Source of the DNA: an uncultured Burkholderiales bacterium
GTDB lineage: Bacteria > Pseudomonadota > Gammaproteobacteria > Burkholderiales > Burkholderiaceae_C
Length of the DNA stretch: 34,993 nt
Direction: 5' to 3'
Assembly (NCBI GenBank): GCA_903876885.1
Contig: CAIRBP010000019.1
Location: forward strand, 1-34,993
Positions 1 to 8,198 of this stretch are shown here, one piece after another; within the stretch, counting starts at the first letter, position 1; each line of letters begins with the position of its first letter. The position numbers and the translations under genes are program-made. The notes under the pieces were generated by a model. It did no database searches. It was not told the origin of the DNA and saw nothing but the letters and a program-made list of their open reading frames with translations.

Positions 1-244
1 CGCGACATTGTTCTAATGCGAGTGCGTCCTTATCTACACCAAGCACCTTCAAACCTTGTTCGCAAAGCCACTTCATATGGCGCCCGCCGCCGCAGGCTAG
101 GTCGAGCACAACCCCGAACGACACTTCATCGGGCGAGGGGTGGACCACATCTAGAGCAGGATTCGGTTTAGCACCTGGGATCAAGTGCGCCCAGCGCATA
201 ACCCATTCAGAAGGGGGCGAAAGCGTGAGATGGGAGTGAGTCAT
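1..244 (-). CDS. Class I SAM-dependent methyltransferase (N-terminal part; runs off the window)
   Basis: Only the first 81 codons lie in the window; the gene continues past base 1. The reverse-strand reading starts at ATG 244-242 with MTHSHLTLSPPSEWVMRW. It then contains VLDLACGGGRHMKWL, a textbook motif I (glycine-rich SAM-binding loop) of class I methyltransferases, followed by an acidic residue after the second strand (VLGVDKD) that would contact the SAM ribose. The substrate cannot be told because the C-terminal part is missing; TehB-like and general small-molecule methyltransferases share this motif. There is no strong ribosome-binding site (AAGAA lies just upstream of the ATG). It lies downstream of the small ORF and MFS gene on the same strand, with a possible terminator in between. 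Confidence 0.85.
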   Translation of the reverse strand, partial: MTHSHLTLSPPSEWVMRWAHLIPGAKPNPALDVVHPSPDEVSFGVVLDLACGGGRHMKWLCEQGLKVLGVDKDALALEQCR

Positions 245-277
245 TTCTTGGGAGGTTGACGCGCAAGCAGTGAAGAT

Positions 278-406
278 TTAAAAGCAACCCCAAAACTGGT
301 TGCTCAAATTAATCACAAATTCAGGGCGCAGGTACATCATGAATACAGCGCATAAAAGGCTGGCCCCAATCAAACACACACCAAGCTTAAACCAGAGATT
401 GTTCAA
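278..406 (-). CDS. Small conserved-looking membrane protein, 42 residues, TTG start
   Basis: This reverse-strand frame starts at TTG 406-404, only 2 nt after the stop codon of the MFS gene, and ends at TAA 280-278. It reads MNNLWFKLGVCLIGASLL followed by CAVFMMYLRPEF and ends in SNQFWGCF. Residues about 5-25 form one hydrophobic helix, followed by a short polar tail with Trp and Cys. The pattern (one transmembrane helix, YLRP, aromatic Trp-x-Cys-Phe end) resembles short uncharacterised proteins I associate with Burkholderiales, but I cannot confirm that without a search. The closeness to the MFS stop suggests translational coupling; no clear Shine-Dalgarno precedes the TTG. No function is known. 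It could be a chance open frame, but the composition is very membrane-protein-like. Confidence 0.55.
   Translation of the reverse strand: MNNLWFKLGVCLIGASLLCAVFMMYLRPEFVINLSNQFWGCF
281..304 (-). terminator. Possible Rho-independent terminator of the MFS/small-ORF unit
   Basis: The arms AGCAACC (283-289) and GGTTGCT (298-304) are perfect inverted repeats with an 8-nt loop. On the minus strand the hairpin is followed by TTTAAAT. It overlaps the last codons of the 42-residue ORF and lies before the methyltransferase start. The T-run is short, so the call is tentative. Confidence 0.4.
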
Positions 407-408
407 AT

Positions 409-1692
409 CTATGCAGCAACGGGTTTTAACTCACCCACGCCTCGTTGAATGGGGGTGATTTTGATAGGAAGATTGATGAAGGTTGCAAACAGTCCTAAGG
501 CTATACACAGGTACCAAACAATATCGTAATTGCCGTATAGGTCGTATAAAAAACCTCCTAGCCAAACCCCCATAAAGCTACCAAGTTGGTGACTTAGAAA
601 CACAAATCCACCTAGCATTGAGAGATGTGCAACGCCAAAAATCTGGGCAATTACCGCATTTGTTGGAGGTACAGTTGAGAGCCACAAAACGCCCATCACA
701 CTTGCAAAAATATACACACTGATCGGGCTCAGGGGAGTACAGATGAAGACGCCAATGGCAACAGCTCGACCAAAATAAATTGCTGAAAGCATTTTATTTT
801 TTGCAAATCTATCTCCCAACGCCCCCGCCGCGTAAGTGCCGAATATATTAAAAAGACCAATAAGCGCAAGCGCGTAACTCGCAACCTCGGGCGCTAGTCC
901 GTGGTCTTTTAAGTATCCAGGCATATGCACAGCAATAAAAACAACTTGAAAGCCACAAACAAAGTAGCCAGACATCAAGAGCCTAAAACTGGGCAGTCCA
1001 AACGCTTCTTTTAAAGCGTGAGCAACGCTTTGCTTGGCAATGCTTGTCGCTCCACCCGTGAACCCAGGTTCGCGAAGCCCAAGCGCTAAAGGCAGAATGA
1101 CCAATACCGCACAGGCCAAAATAATTAGGGCTGTTTGCCAACCCGCCCAAGCAATGAGCCAACCCTCAGTTGGTACCATTAGAAATTGTCCAAAAGAGCC
1201 TGCAGCAGCAGCAACGCCCATTGCCCAAGAACGTTTTTCTGGCGGTACGTTTCTACCAATGAGTCCGTAAATAACGGCGTACGTAGTTCCCGCCTGAGCG
1301 CAACCAATCAAAAGTCCGGTTGTCAGTAACAGCATCTGCGGTGTTGATGCATAGGCCATCCCGAAAAGGCCAAGTGCGTATAAGAGGGCGCAGACCACTA
1401 TGATTCTGAAGGCTCCGAAACGGTCTGCGAGCATGCCCGAGAACACCCCTACAAGCCCCCAGGTGAGGTTTTGAACGGCAATGGCGAAGGAGAAATTTTG
1501 TCTGCTCCACTCATGAGCTTGTGTCATGGGTTGAAGCCATAATCCAAACCCATGTCGAACCCCCATTGCAAGGGAAATCACTGCAGCGCCACAGATCAGG
1601 ACTTGCAAAAGTGGGATTGGGGTAAAACTAGTGCTTACGCTGGCCTGAGCGGGCTGGCTTGGTTCATTAGAGGTAGAGTTTTTAGCGTTCAT
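409..1692 (-). CDS. Major facilitator superfamily transporter
   Basis: The 427-residue polytopic inner-membrane protein has about 12 hydrophobic helices after a polar Ser/Gln-rich N-terminus of about 25 residues. The loop after helix 2 carries GMLADRFGAFR (residues 86-96), the MFS motif A (GxLaDrxGrkr type). The sequence GVRHGFGLWLQPMTQ in helix 1 resembles the oxalate/formate antiporter and monocarboxylate-type MFS branch, so an organic anion is a reasonable guess for the substrate, but nothing in the sequence fixes it. The start ATG 1692-1690 follows an AT-rich region shared with the divergent parE promoter. A 42-residue membrane ORF follows 2 nt after its stop. No truncation is visible; the length is normal for the family. 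Confidence 0.85.
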   Translation of the reverse strand: MNAKNSTSNEPSQPAQASVSTSFTPIPLLQVLICGAAVISLAMGVRHGFGLWLQPMTQAHEWSRQNFSFAIAVQNLTWGLVGVFSGMLADRFGAFRIIVVCALLYALGLFGMAYASTPQMLLLTTGLLIGCAQAGTTYAVIYGLIGRNVPPEKRSWAMGVAAAAGSFGQFLMVPTEGWLIAWAGWQTALIILACAVLVILPLALGLREPGFTGGATSIAKQSVAHALKEAFGLPSFRLLMSGYFVCGFQVVFIAVHMPGYLKDHGLAPEVASYALALIGLFNIFGTYAAGALGDRFAKNKMLSAIYFGRAVAIGVFICTPLSPISVYIFASVMGVLWLSTVPPTNAVIAQIFGVAHLSMLGGFVFLSHQLGSFMGVWLGGFLYDLYGNYDIVWYLCIALGLFATFINLPIKITPIQRGVGELKPVAA

Positions 1693-1782
1693 TTTCGTAA
1701 TATAACCATATTTGTAATTCCTGTCTTTGGGCTCATAAATTGCAATTCCTGTTAATTTATCCAGGGGTAATTTCTATTTGAT

Positions 1783-1788
1783 TACAAT
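1783..1788 (+). promoter_or_regulatory. Candidate -10 element of parE (TACAAT)
   Basis: TACAAT matches the sigma-70 -10 consensus at five of six positions and ends 8 nt before the parE ATG. A start of transcription at the usual 6-8 nt downstream would fall on or next to the ATG, and no Shine-Dalgarno sequence is visible, so the mRNA may be leaderless. I see no convincing -35 at 16-18 nt upstream, which limits confidence. Confidence 0.35.
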
Positions 1789-1796
1789 TCGCACCT

Positions 1797-3764
1797 ATGG
1801 CAACAAAACAAACTGAATATTCTGAGAGTTCGATTCGGGTTCTAAAAGGGCTCGAACCGGTTAAACAACGTCCTGGGATGTATACCCGTACGGATAATCC
1901 CTTGCATATCATCCAAGAGGTTTTGGACAACGCTGCAGATGAGGCACTTGCGGGGCATGGCAAGAAAATTAGCGTTACTTTGCACACGGACGGATCTGTC
2001 AGCGTCGATGATGACGGACGTGGCATTCCCTTTGGAATGCACCCCGAGGAAAAGGCGCCGGTGATCGAGCTTGTCTTCACTAGACTGCACGCTGGCGGTA
2101 AATTTGACAAAGGCTCTGGGGGCGCATACAGCTTCTCTGGTGGTCTGCACGGTGTTGGCGTCAGTGTTACCAACGCTTTGTCCAAGCGCATGGAGGTCAC
2201 CTCTTACAGAGAGGGCAAGGTCGCCCACTTGGTCTTTCAAGGTGGTGATGTAACGCAGGGCTTGAAAGTACAAAAATCAAGCGCTGGTATGCGTACACAG
2301 GGAACAACAGTTAGGATGTGGCCCGACGCCAAGTACTTTGAATCCACCAACCTACCCATGGTTGAGATGACGCACTTACTGCGCTCAAAGGCAGTGCTTA
2401 TGCCTGGGGTCACAGTGGAGCTGATAACTGAGAAGTCAAAAGAAACACAGACCTGGTTTTATAAGGCAGGTTTAAGAGATTATTTGATGCAGTCCTTGAC
2501 AGCAGATCCTGTTATTCCGTTATTTGAGGGGGATGGATTTGCAGATGCAAGTCATGAATCTTTCGCCGAAGGCGAGGGCGCTCAGTGGTGTGTTGCCTTC
2601 ACCGAAGACGGACACCCGATCCGGGAGAGCTACGTAAACCTAATTCCAACCAGCGCTGGGGGCACGCATGAGAGTGGTTTGCGAGACGGACTATTCACTG
2701 CAGTAAAAAGCTTTATTGATTTGCATGCCCTTTTGCCAAAGGGAGTTAAGTTACTCCCAGAAGATGTTTTTGCGCGGGTTAATTTTGTACTCAGCACGAA
2801 GGTCCTAGACCCGCAGTTTCAAGGGCAGATCAAGGAACGCTTGAATTCTAGGGACGCTGTGCGGTTGGTCTCAAATTTTGTTCGTCCTAATCTTGAGCTT
2901 TGGTTGAATCAGCATGTTGAGTACGGAAAAAAACTTGCTGACTTGGTGATCAAAGCTGCACAGCTTCGCCAACGAGCTGGGCAAAAGGTTGAAAAGAGAA
3001 AAGGCTCAGGCGTGGCCGTTTTGCCCGGTAAGTTAACGGACTGCGAAAGTAAAGATATTGCCAACAATGAGGTATTTCTGGTTGAGGGCGATAGTGCGGG
3101 TGGAAGTGCCAAGATGGGGCGCGACAAAGAGAGCCAGGCCGTGTTGCCCCTTAGAGGCAAGGTGCTAAATACTTGGGAGGTCGAGCGCGACCGACTCTTT
3201 GCGAATACCGAGATTCACGATATCGCTGTCGCCATAGGTGTGGATCCTCACGGCCCTAACGACTCCCCAGACTTATCGGGGCTCAGGTACGGTAAGGTGT
3301 GTATATTGTCTGACGCTGATGTGGACGGCTCGCATATTCAAGTATTACTGTTGACTCTTTTCTTTCGTCACTTTCCAAAGCTTATTGAAACTGGCCACGT
3401 CTTCGTAGCTCGTCCGCCTTTATTTAGAGTTGACGCGCCTGCGAGGGGCAAAAAACCTGCCGCAAAAATGTATGCGCTCGATGATGCAGAGCTGCACGCT
3501 ATATTGGACAAACTGCGAAAGGACGGCGCCCGTGAGGGAAGTTGGAGCATCTCTCGCTTTAAAGGTCTGGGTGAGATGAACGCAGAGCAGTTGTGGGAGA
3601 CAACGCTAAACCCCGATACAAGGCGCTTGTGGCCAGTGCAACTTGGGGATATAGATTTTGGTTCAACTGAGAAGCTCATCACACAACTCATGGGCAAGGG
3701 CGAGGCTGCGGCGCGACGCGAACTCATGGAAATACACGGTAACGAAATTGAGATTGATATTTAA
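1797..3764 (+). CDS. parE: DNA topoisomerase IV subunit B (ParE)
   Basis: The ATPase subunit of topoisomerase IV decatenates daughter chromosomes together with ParC. The N-terminal GHKL ATPase shows EVLDNAADEALAG (residues 41-53, Mg-binding Asn45), DDDGRGIPFG (71-80) and GGLHGVGVSVTNALS (115-129). The transducer domain contains IPTSAGGTHE and a lysine near 335. The TOPRIM domain shows EGDSAGGSA (430-438) and DADVDGSH (506-513), and near the C-terminus FKGLGEMNAEQLWETT. At 655 residues it has the short ParE architecture without the GyrB-specific insertion, which together with the adjacent parC argues for ParE rather than GyrB. The stop codon TAA abuts the parC ATG, so the two are co-transcribed and probably translationally coupled. 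It is divergent from the MFS gene. Confidence 0.97.
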   Translation: MATKQTEYSESSIRVLKGLEPVKQRPGMYTRTDNPLHIIQEVLDNAADEALAGHGKKISVTLHTDGSVSVDDDGRGIPFGMHPEEKAPVIELVFTRLHAGGKFDKGSGGAYSFSGGLHGVGVSVTNALSKRMEVTSYREGKVAHLVFQGGDVTQGLKVQKSSAGMRTQGTTVRMWPDAKYFESTNLPMVEMTHLLRSKAVLMPGVTVELITEKSKETQTWFYKAGLRDYLMQSLTADPVIPLFEGDGFADASHESFAEGEGAQWCVAFTEDGHPIRESYVNLIPTSAGGTHESGLRDGLFTAVKSFIDLHALLPKGVKLLPEDVFARVNFVLSTKVLDPQFQGQIKERLNSRDAVRLVSNFVRPNLELWLNQHVEYGKKLADLVIKAAQLRQRAGQKVEKRKGSGVAVLPGKLTDCESKDIANNEVFLVEGDSAGGSAKMGRDKESQAVLPLRGKVLNTWEVERDRLFANTEIHDIAVAIGVDPHGPNDSPDLSGLRYGKVCILSDADVDGSHIQVLLLTLFFRHFPKLIETGHVFVARPPLFRVDAPARGKKPAAKMYALDDAELHAILDKLRKDGAREGSWSISRFKGLGEMNAEQLWETTLNPDTRRLWPVQLGDIDFGSTEKLITQLMGKGEAAARRELMEIHGNEIEIDI

Positions 3765-6116
3765 ATGTCCGACCTACTAATACCTACTGACGTTGCAGAG
3801 CCAACAGACGGCGAGATAAGTCTTGGAAAGTACGCTCAGCGTGCATATCTAGAGTACGCACTAAGCGTAGTTAAGGGCCGAGCGTTGCCCGATGTTTGTG
3901 ATGGACAAAAGCCCGTTCAACGCAGAATTCTTTACGCGATGGAGCGCATGGGACTTGCCTTTTCTGGGGCGTCTGGTGCCAAGCCGGTTAAATGCGCGCG
4001 CGTTGTTGGTGATGTTTTAGGCCGCTTTCACCCACACGGTGATCAAGCCGCTTATGACGCACTGGTGCGCATGGCACAGGACTTCTCACAACGTTACCCA
4101 CTCATTGACGGTCAAGGAAATTTTGGATCAAGGGACGGCGACGGCGCCGCTGCGATGAGGTATACGGAGGCTCGTTTATCAAAGATAACAACTCTATTGC
4201 TCGACGAAATTGATGAAGGCACAGTTGATTTTCAGCCCAACTACGACGGTTCAACGGATGAGCCAAAGTTGTTACCGGCGCGCCTTCCGTTCTCGCTTCT
4301 TAACGGCGCAAGTGGGATTGCAGTTGGAATGGCAACTGAGATTCCGAGTCACAACTTGAATGAAATTGCGCAGGCCTGTGTAGCGCTTATCAAAACCCCT
4401 AAATTAAGCGATGCTGAGGTTTACGCTTTGGTTCCAGGTCCCGATTATCCGGGGGGCGGACAAATCATCAGCAGCCTAGAGGACATTAGGGAAGCTTACG
4501 CGAGCGGCAGAGGGTCCTTGAAGGTGCGAGCCCGTTGGATCATAGAAGACCTGGCTCGCTCACAGTGGCAGGTGGTCGTGAAAGAGTTGCCCCCTGGTGT
4601 CAGCACTCAGCGCGTCTTAGAGGAGATTGAGGAGCTCACTAATCCTAAAGTGAAAGCTGGTAAGAAGAGTTTGACGCAGGAACAAAATCAGCTTAAGGCC
4701 AATGTGCTTGCAGTTCTTGACGGTGTCCGCGATGAGTCCAGCAAAGACGCGCCTGTTCGTTTGGTGTTTGAACCCAAATCTCGCACGATAGATCAAACGG
4801 AGTTTATTCAAATCTTGTTGGCGCATACGAGCTTAGAGAGCTCAACATCGATTAACTTGACGTCTGTGGGTATGGACGGCAGGCCTACTCAAAAATCATT
4901 ACGCGAGATGTTGGAGGAGTGGATTGCTTTTAGGCAGTCGACCGTTCAAAGGCGTACTCAGTTCAGACTCAACAAGGTGTTGGACCGGATTCATATCTTG
5001 GAGGGACGTCAACTTGTACTCTTAAATATTGATGAAGTAATTGCAATCATTCGTCAAAGCGATGAGCCTAAGCCAGCTTTGATGCAGCGCTTTAAACTAA
5101 GTGAGCGCCAGGCAGAAGATATTTTAGAGATCAGGTTAAGGCAGTTAGCCCGTCTCGAAGCGATCAAAATTGAGCAAGAACTTAAAGAACTGCGGGATGA
5201 GAAATCCAAGCTAGAAGATATCTTAGGTAGTGCAGCTTCTTTGCGAAAACTCCTTGTCCGTGAAATTGAGGCCGATGCAAAGCAGTTTGGAGATTCAAGA
5301 CGGACGTTGATCCAAGAGGATAAGCGCGCAGTGATTGAAGTCAAGGTGATTGATGAGCCAGTTACTGTTGTTGTCTCTGAGAAAGGTTGGGTAAGAGTTC
5401 GTCAAGGGCACGGTCATGAGGCAACGAGTTTTGCATTCAAAGCGGGCGACGGTTTATACGATACGTTTGAGTGTAGAACCGTTGATACGCTGATCGCCTT
5501 TGGTAGTAACGGGCGGGTTTACTCCGTTCCCGTTGCTTCTTTGCCAGGCGCTAGAGGCGATGGGCAACCGATTACGACCTTGATTGATTTGGAGTCAGGT
5601 ACCCAGCCCTTGCATTTCGAAGCCGGTGGTTCAGATCAAACTCTACTGTTGTCGACTTCGGGTGGATACGGCTTTTTGGCCAATATAGAGCATATGATTT
5701 CACGCAACAAAAGCGGGAAGTCTTTTATAACCCTTGGTCAGGGAGAGACTTTGTGTCGCCCATCCGAGGTTAACTCAGCTTCAAACATTGATCCTGAGAC
5801 CGCTTGGGAACAGGCTACCAATGTAGTTTGTATATCCTCTGGCGGACGTATCCTAACTTTCCCGATTGCTGAGCTAAAGATCATGGAGAAAGGTGGACGC
5901 GGTCTGTCTTTGATTGATTTAGATCCGAAAGACACATTGGCCGGTGCTGCAGCTTACACGAAAAGCGTTTTAGTAAGTGGCAAAGGCAGAGCGGGTAAGG
6001 ATAAGGATGAGACCCTAGAAGCACGTTCCTTATCTAGTGCAAAGGCTGCTCGAGCTAGAAAAGGCAAGAATGTTGACTTGGGCTTTAAACCAACGGGTGT
6101 TTTGCGTTTAGAGTAG
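3765..6116 (+). CDS. parC: DNA topoisomerase IV subunit A (ParC)
   Basis: This is the DNA-breaking subunit that pairs with ParE. The catalytic tyrosine is Tyr133 in [10 protein letters not shown], preceded by [14 protein letters not shown]. The quinolone-determining region reads [17 protein letters not shown] (residues 89-105): the position equal to E. coli Ser80 is Gln94 and that equal to Glu84 is Asp98. Residues about 320-480 contain the coiled-coil arm ([28 protein letters not shown]). The C-terminal about 280 residues form a degenerate beta-propeller with a basic, Lys/Arg-rich end. The length of 783 residues is normal for betaproteobacterial ParC. The start ATG directly follows the parE stop without a gap. 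A hairpin about 10 nt after the stop may terminate the operon. Confidence 0.97.
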   Translation: MSDLLIPTDVAEPTDGEISLGKYAQRAYLEYALSVVKGRALPDVCDGQKPVQRRILYAMERMGLAFSGASGAKPVKCARVVGDVLGRFHPHGDQAAYDALVRMAQDFSQRYPLIDGQGNFGSRDGDGAAAMRYTEARLSKITTLLLDEIDEGTVDFQPNYDGSTDEPKLLPARLPFSLLNGASGIAVGMATEIPSHNLNEIAQACVALIKTPKLSDAEVYALVPGPDYPGGGQIISSLEDIREAYASGRGSLKVRARWIIEDLARSQWQVVVKELPPGVSTQRVLEEIEELTNPKVKAGKKSLTQEQNQLKANVLAVLDGVRDESSKDAPVRLVFEPKSRTIDQTEFIQILLAHTSLESSTSINLTSVGMDGRPTQKSLREMLEEWIAFRQSTVQRRTQFRLNKVLDRIHILEGRQLVLLNIDEVIAIIRQSDEPKPALMQRFKLSERQAEDILEIRLRQLARLEAIKIEQELKELRDEKSKLEDILGSAASLRKLLVREIEADAKQFGDSRRTLIQEDKRAVIEVKVIDEPVTVVVSEKGWVRVRQGHGHEATSFAFKAGDGLYDTFECRTVDTLIAFGSNGRVYSVPVASLPGARGDGQPITTLIDLESGTQPLHFEAGGSDQTLLLSTSGGYGFLANIEHMISRNKSGKSFITLGQGETLCRPSEVNSASNIDPETAWEQATNVVCISSGGRILTFPIAELKIMEKGGRGLSLIDLDPKDTLAGAAAYTKSVLVSGKGRAGKDKDETLEARSLSSAKAARARKGKNVDLGFKPTGVLRLE

Positions 6117-6126
6117 AGGGGTGTTG

Positions 6127-6157
6127 GGGTTTTAACTTGCCTGGTCCATTAAAACTC
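6127..6157 (+). terminator. Hairpin downstream of parC, possible terminator
   Basis: GTTTTAA (6129-6135) and TTAAAAC (6149-6155) are perfect inverted repeats with a 13-nt loop; a G-T and a G-C pair can extend the stem to 9 bp. It is followed by TCTAATCTTT rather than a strong T-run, so termination efficiency is uncertain. Confidence 0.35.
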
Positions 6158-6220
6158 TAATCTTTCAAAAGCGTGAACCATAACAAACGTCAAAGAGTCA
6201 TTTAGCGCAGGAATCTAAAC

Positions 6221-6664
6221 ATGAAAGTCAGTGACATTCTTCGAGTCAAGGGAAGTATTTTGTATACCGTTAGTCCTTTGGACTCGCTAGCCGATGCGGT
6301 GAGAGTCATGGCTGAGAAAGACATTGGATCCCTCGTTGTCATGGAGCACGGTGAATTGGCTGGTATGCTGACCTTTAGGGAGGTTATCCAAGCCATGGTT
6401 CAAAACGACGGCGTCATGGGCTCTATGGTGATTAAGTCTGCAATGGATGATCACCCAATGACTTGTACGATGGAGACGGAGTTAGATGAGGTGAGGCGTA
6501 TGATGCTTGATCGTCACGCTCGCTATATGCCAGTGATCAATGAGGGTATGTTGATGGGTGTGATTAGTCTTTATGACGTCGCAAAAGCAGTAGTGGACAG
6601 TCAAAACTTTGAGAACAAAATGCTCAAAGCTTATATTAAAGATTGGCCTGTTGAAAAGCAGTGA
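6221..6664 (+). CDS. CBS domain-containing protein (two CBS motifs)
   Basis: The 147-residue soluble protein consists almost entirely of a CBS pair (Bateman module). The first unit spans about residues 8-65 (ILYTVSPLDSLADAVRVM, then DIGSLVVMEHGELAGMLTFRE). The second spans about 75-135 (HPMTCTMETELDEVRRMML, RYMPVINEGMLMGVISLYD). Such stand-alone modules bind adenosine nucleotides or SAM and regulate unknown partners; no effector domain is attached here. AGGAAT about 7 nt upstream of the ATG is a fair ribosome-binding site. It is set apart from parC by 104 nt and from aroC by 85 nt, both on the same strand, so it may have its own promoter. The function beyond ligand sensing is not known. Confidence 0.9.
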   Translation: MKVSDILRVKGSILYTVSPLDSLADAVRVMAEKDIGSLVVMEHGELAGMLTFREVIQAMVQNDGVMGSMVIKSAMDDHPMTCTMETELDEVRRMMLDRHARYMPVINEGMLMGVISLYDVAKAVVDSQNFENKMLKAYIKDWPVEKQ

Positions 6665-6749
6665 GTTTTATCCTAATTGTTTAAATCAGTTTAAGATTAG
6701 TGAAGCGGTTTAGTCCAGTACGCTAGGCCCTCCACTCTGAGGAAAAAAA

Positions 6750-7832
6750 ATGAGTGGAAATACTTTTGGAACCTTATTCGCTGTCACCAATTTTGGTGAG
6801 TCACACGGCCCTGCCATAGGGTGTGTGATCGATGGGTGCCCCCCCGGTTTGAGTCTTTGTGTAGAGGACATCCAGCCAGAATTAGATCGCCGACGCCCCG
6901 GAACTAGCAAGTTCGTTACACAGCGAAATGAGAGCGATACTGTTCAAATACTAAGCGGTGTTTATGAGGGCAGAACTACGGGTACGCCTATCGCTTTATT
7001 GATACCCAATGAAGATCAGCGCAGTAAGGATTATTCGGGTGTAATGTCAACCTTTAGACCAGGACACGCGGACTATACCTATCACCAAAAATACGGTTTC
7101 AGAGACCCAAGGGGAGGGGGTAGATCGTCTGCACGGCTCACTGCACCAACGGTTGCGGCGGGAGCAGTTGCAAAGAAATGGTTATACGAACAATACAAAA
7201 CTGTATTTAGAGGCTGTATGACTCAAATTGGTACAGTTCAAATTCCTTTTGAATCCTGGGATTATGTGGATAAAAACCCATTTTTTGCCCCGATTCACCA
7301 AACAGCAGAACTTGAACGCTATATGGAGGATTTGCGCAAATCTGGGGACTCTTGTGGCGCTAAGGTGCGCGTTACAGCTTCAAATGTCCCTGTAGGCTTG
7401 GGAGAGCCTTTGTACGATAAGTTAGATGCTGACATTGCATGGGCAATGATGGGGCTCAATGCGGTAAAGGGTGTTGAGATCGGTGCAGGTTTTAAATCCG
7501 TTGCTCACCTAGGCTCGGAGCACGGGGACGAGTTAACTCCGGGTGGCTTTAAAACCAACAATGCGGGTGGTGTTCTTGGCGGGATTAGTACAGGTCAAGA
7601 ATTAGATATAAGTATTGCGATTAAACCAACTAGTTCAATTTTGATTCATAAAGAATCCATTGACACCCAAGGTGAAAGCGTTCAAGTCATGACCAAGGGT
7701 AGACACGACCCGTGTGTTGGAATAAGAGCTACTCCAATTGCAGAGGCGTTGCTCGCTTTGGTTGTCATGGAGCACGCCTTGCGGCAACGAGCACAATGTG
7801 CGGATGTGATTCGTACATTTCCTCCAATCTAA
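6750..7832 (+). CDS. aroC: Chorismate synthase (AroC)
   Basis: It catalyses the last shikimate-pathway step, 5-enolpyruvylshikimate-3-phosphate to chorismate, using reduced FMN. The N-terminus shows [17 protein letters not shown] with the GESHG signature (residues 16-20). The FMN/substrate region has [17 protein letters not shown] (103-119) and [19 protein letters not shown] (122-140), which fits the second family signature. The usual Glu after SSAR is Leu130 here, an unusual but permitted position. The length of 360 residues is normal. The start is supported by GAGG about 8 nt upstream of the ATG. A hairpin with T-run follows about 85 nt after the stop. It converges with the tolA end of the minus-strand run. 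Confidence 0.97.
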   Translation: MSGNTFGTLFAVTNFGESHGPAIGCVIDGCPPGLSLCVEDIQPELDRRRPGTSKFVTQRNESDTVQILSGVYEGRTTGTPIALLIPNEDQRSKDYSGVMSTFRPGHADYTYHQKYGFRDPRGGGRSSARLTAPTVAAGAVAKKWLYEQYKTVFRGCMTQIGTVQIPFESWDYVDKNPFFAPIHQTAELERYMEDLRKSGDSCGAKVRVTASNVPVGLGEPLYDKLDADIAWAMMGLNAVKGVEIGAGFKSVAHLGSEHGDELTPGGFKTNNAGGVLGGISTGQELDISIAIKPTSSILIHKESIDTQGESVQVMTKGRHDPCVGIRATPIAEALLALVVMEHALRQRAQCADVIRTFPPI

Positions 7833-8198
7833 ATCTGGCTTTGTACATATACACTTGTTAAGTTTCGAGTAGCGGTTTAAACCACAGTTACCCATTCCCT
7901 AGGCGACCCTATTTTTTGCGTACTTTGTTTGTTGTACGCTTTTAAAACTTAGCTGTTAGCGATCAATCCGATTTGGAAAGCGCAAGATTGCTGTACTTGC
8001 AAAACAAAGACGCCGATGAGTTTTATAGTTTTTAATAGCCGAATGCTAAGGCTAATCATTCAGAAACTCATAAATTATTAACTGCGTTAGAAAATTTTTA
8101 CACAAAAGGCAATAGTAAAAATCTTTAATAAAAGTGCTTATTTGCAGTTTTTACTCATGCTTGGAGGATCATGAGTTTAATAGTTCAGTTCTCTAGCG
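7833..8198. other. 366-nt gap between convergent aroC and tolA
   Basis: No gene is supported here. It holds the candidate aroC terminator (7918-7943) and a second hairpin (8153-8176) at the tolA end. A forward frame around 7950-8110 reads as two short coding-like pieces separated by TAA TAG; I treat this as chance or, less likely, a decayed gene. Confidence 0.5.
7918..7943 (+). terminator. Rho-independent terminator candidate after aroC
   Basis: GCGTAC (7918-7923) and GTACGC (7934-7939) pair perfectly around a T-rich 10-nt loop and are followed by TTTT then AAAA. Position and orientation fit the end of the aroC transcript. Confidence 0.5.

Noticed and set aside
7945-8128. Two coding-like forward pieces separated by TAA TAG (possible pseudogene) between aroC and tolA
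   Set aside because: Each piece is under 35 codons and shows no recognisable domain; chance open frames of this size are common in such a spacer.
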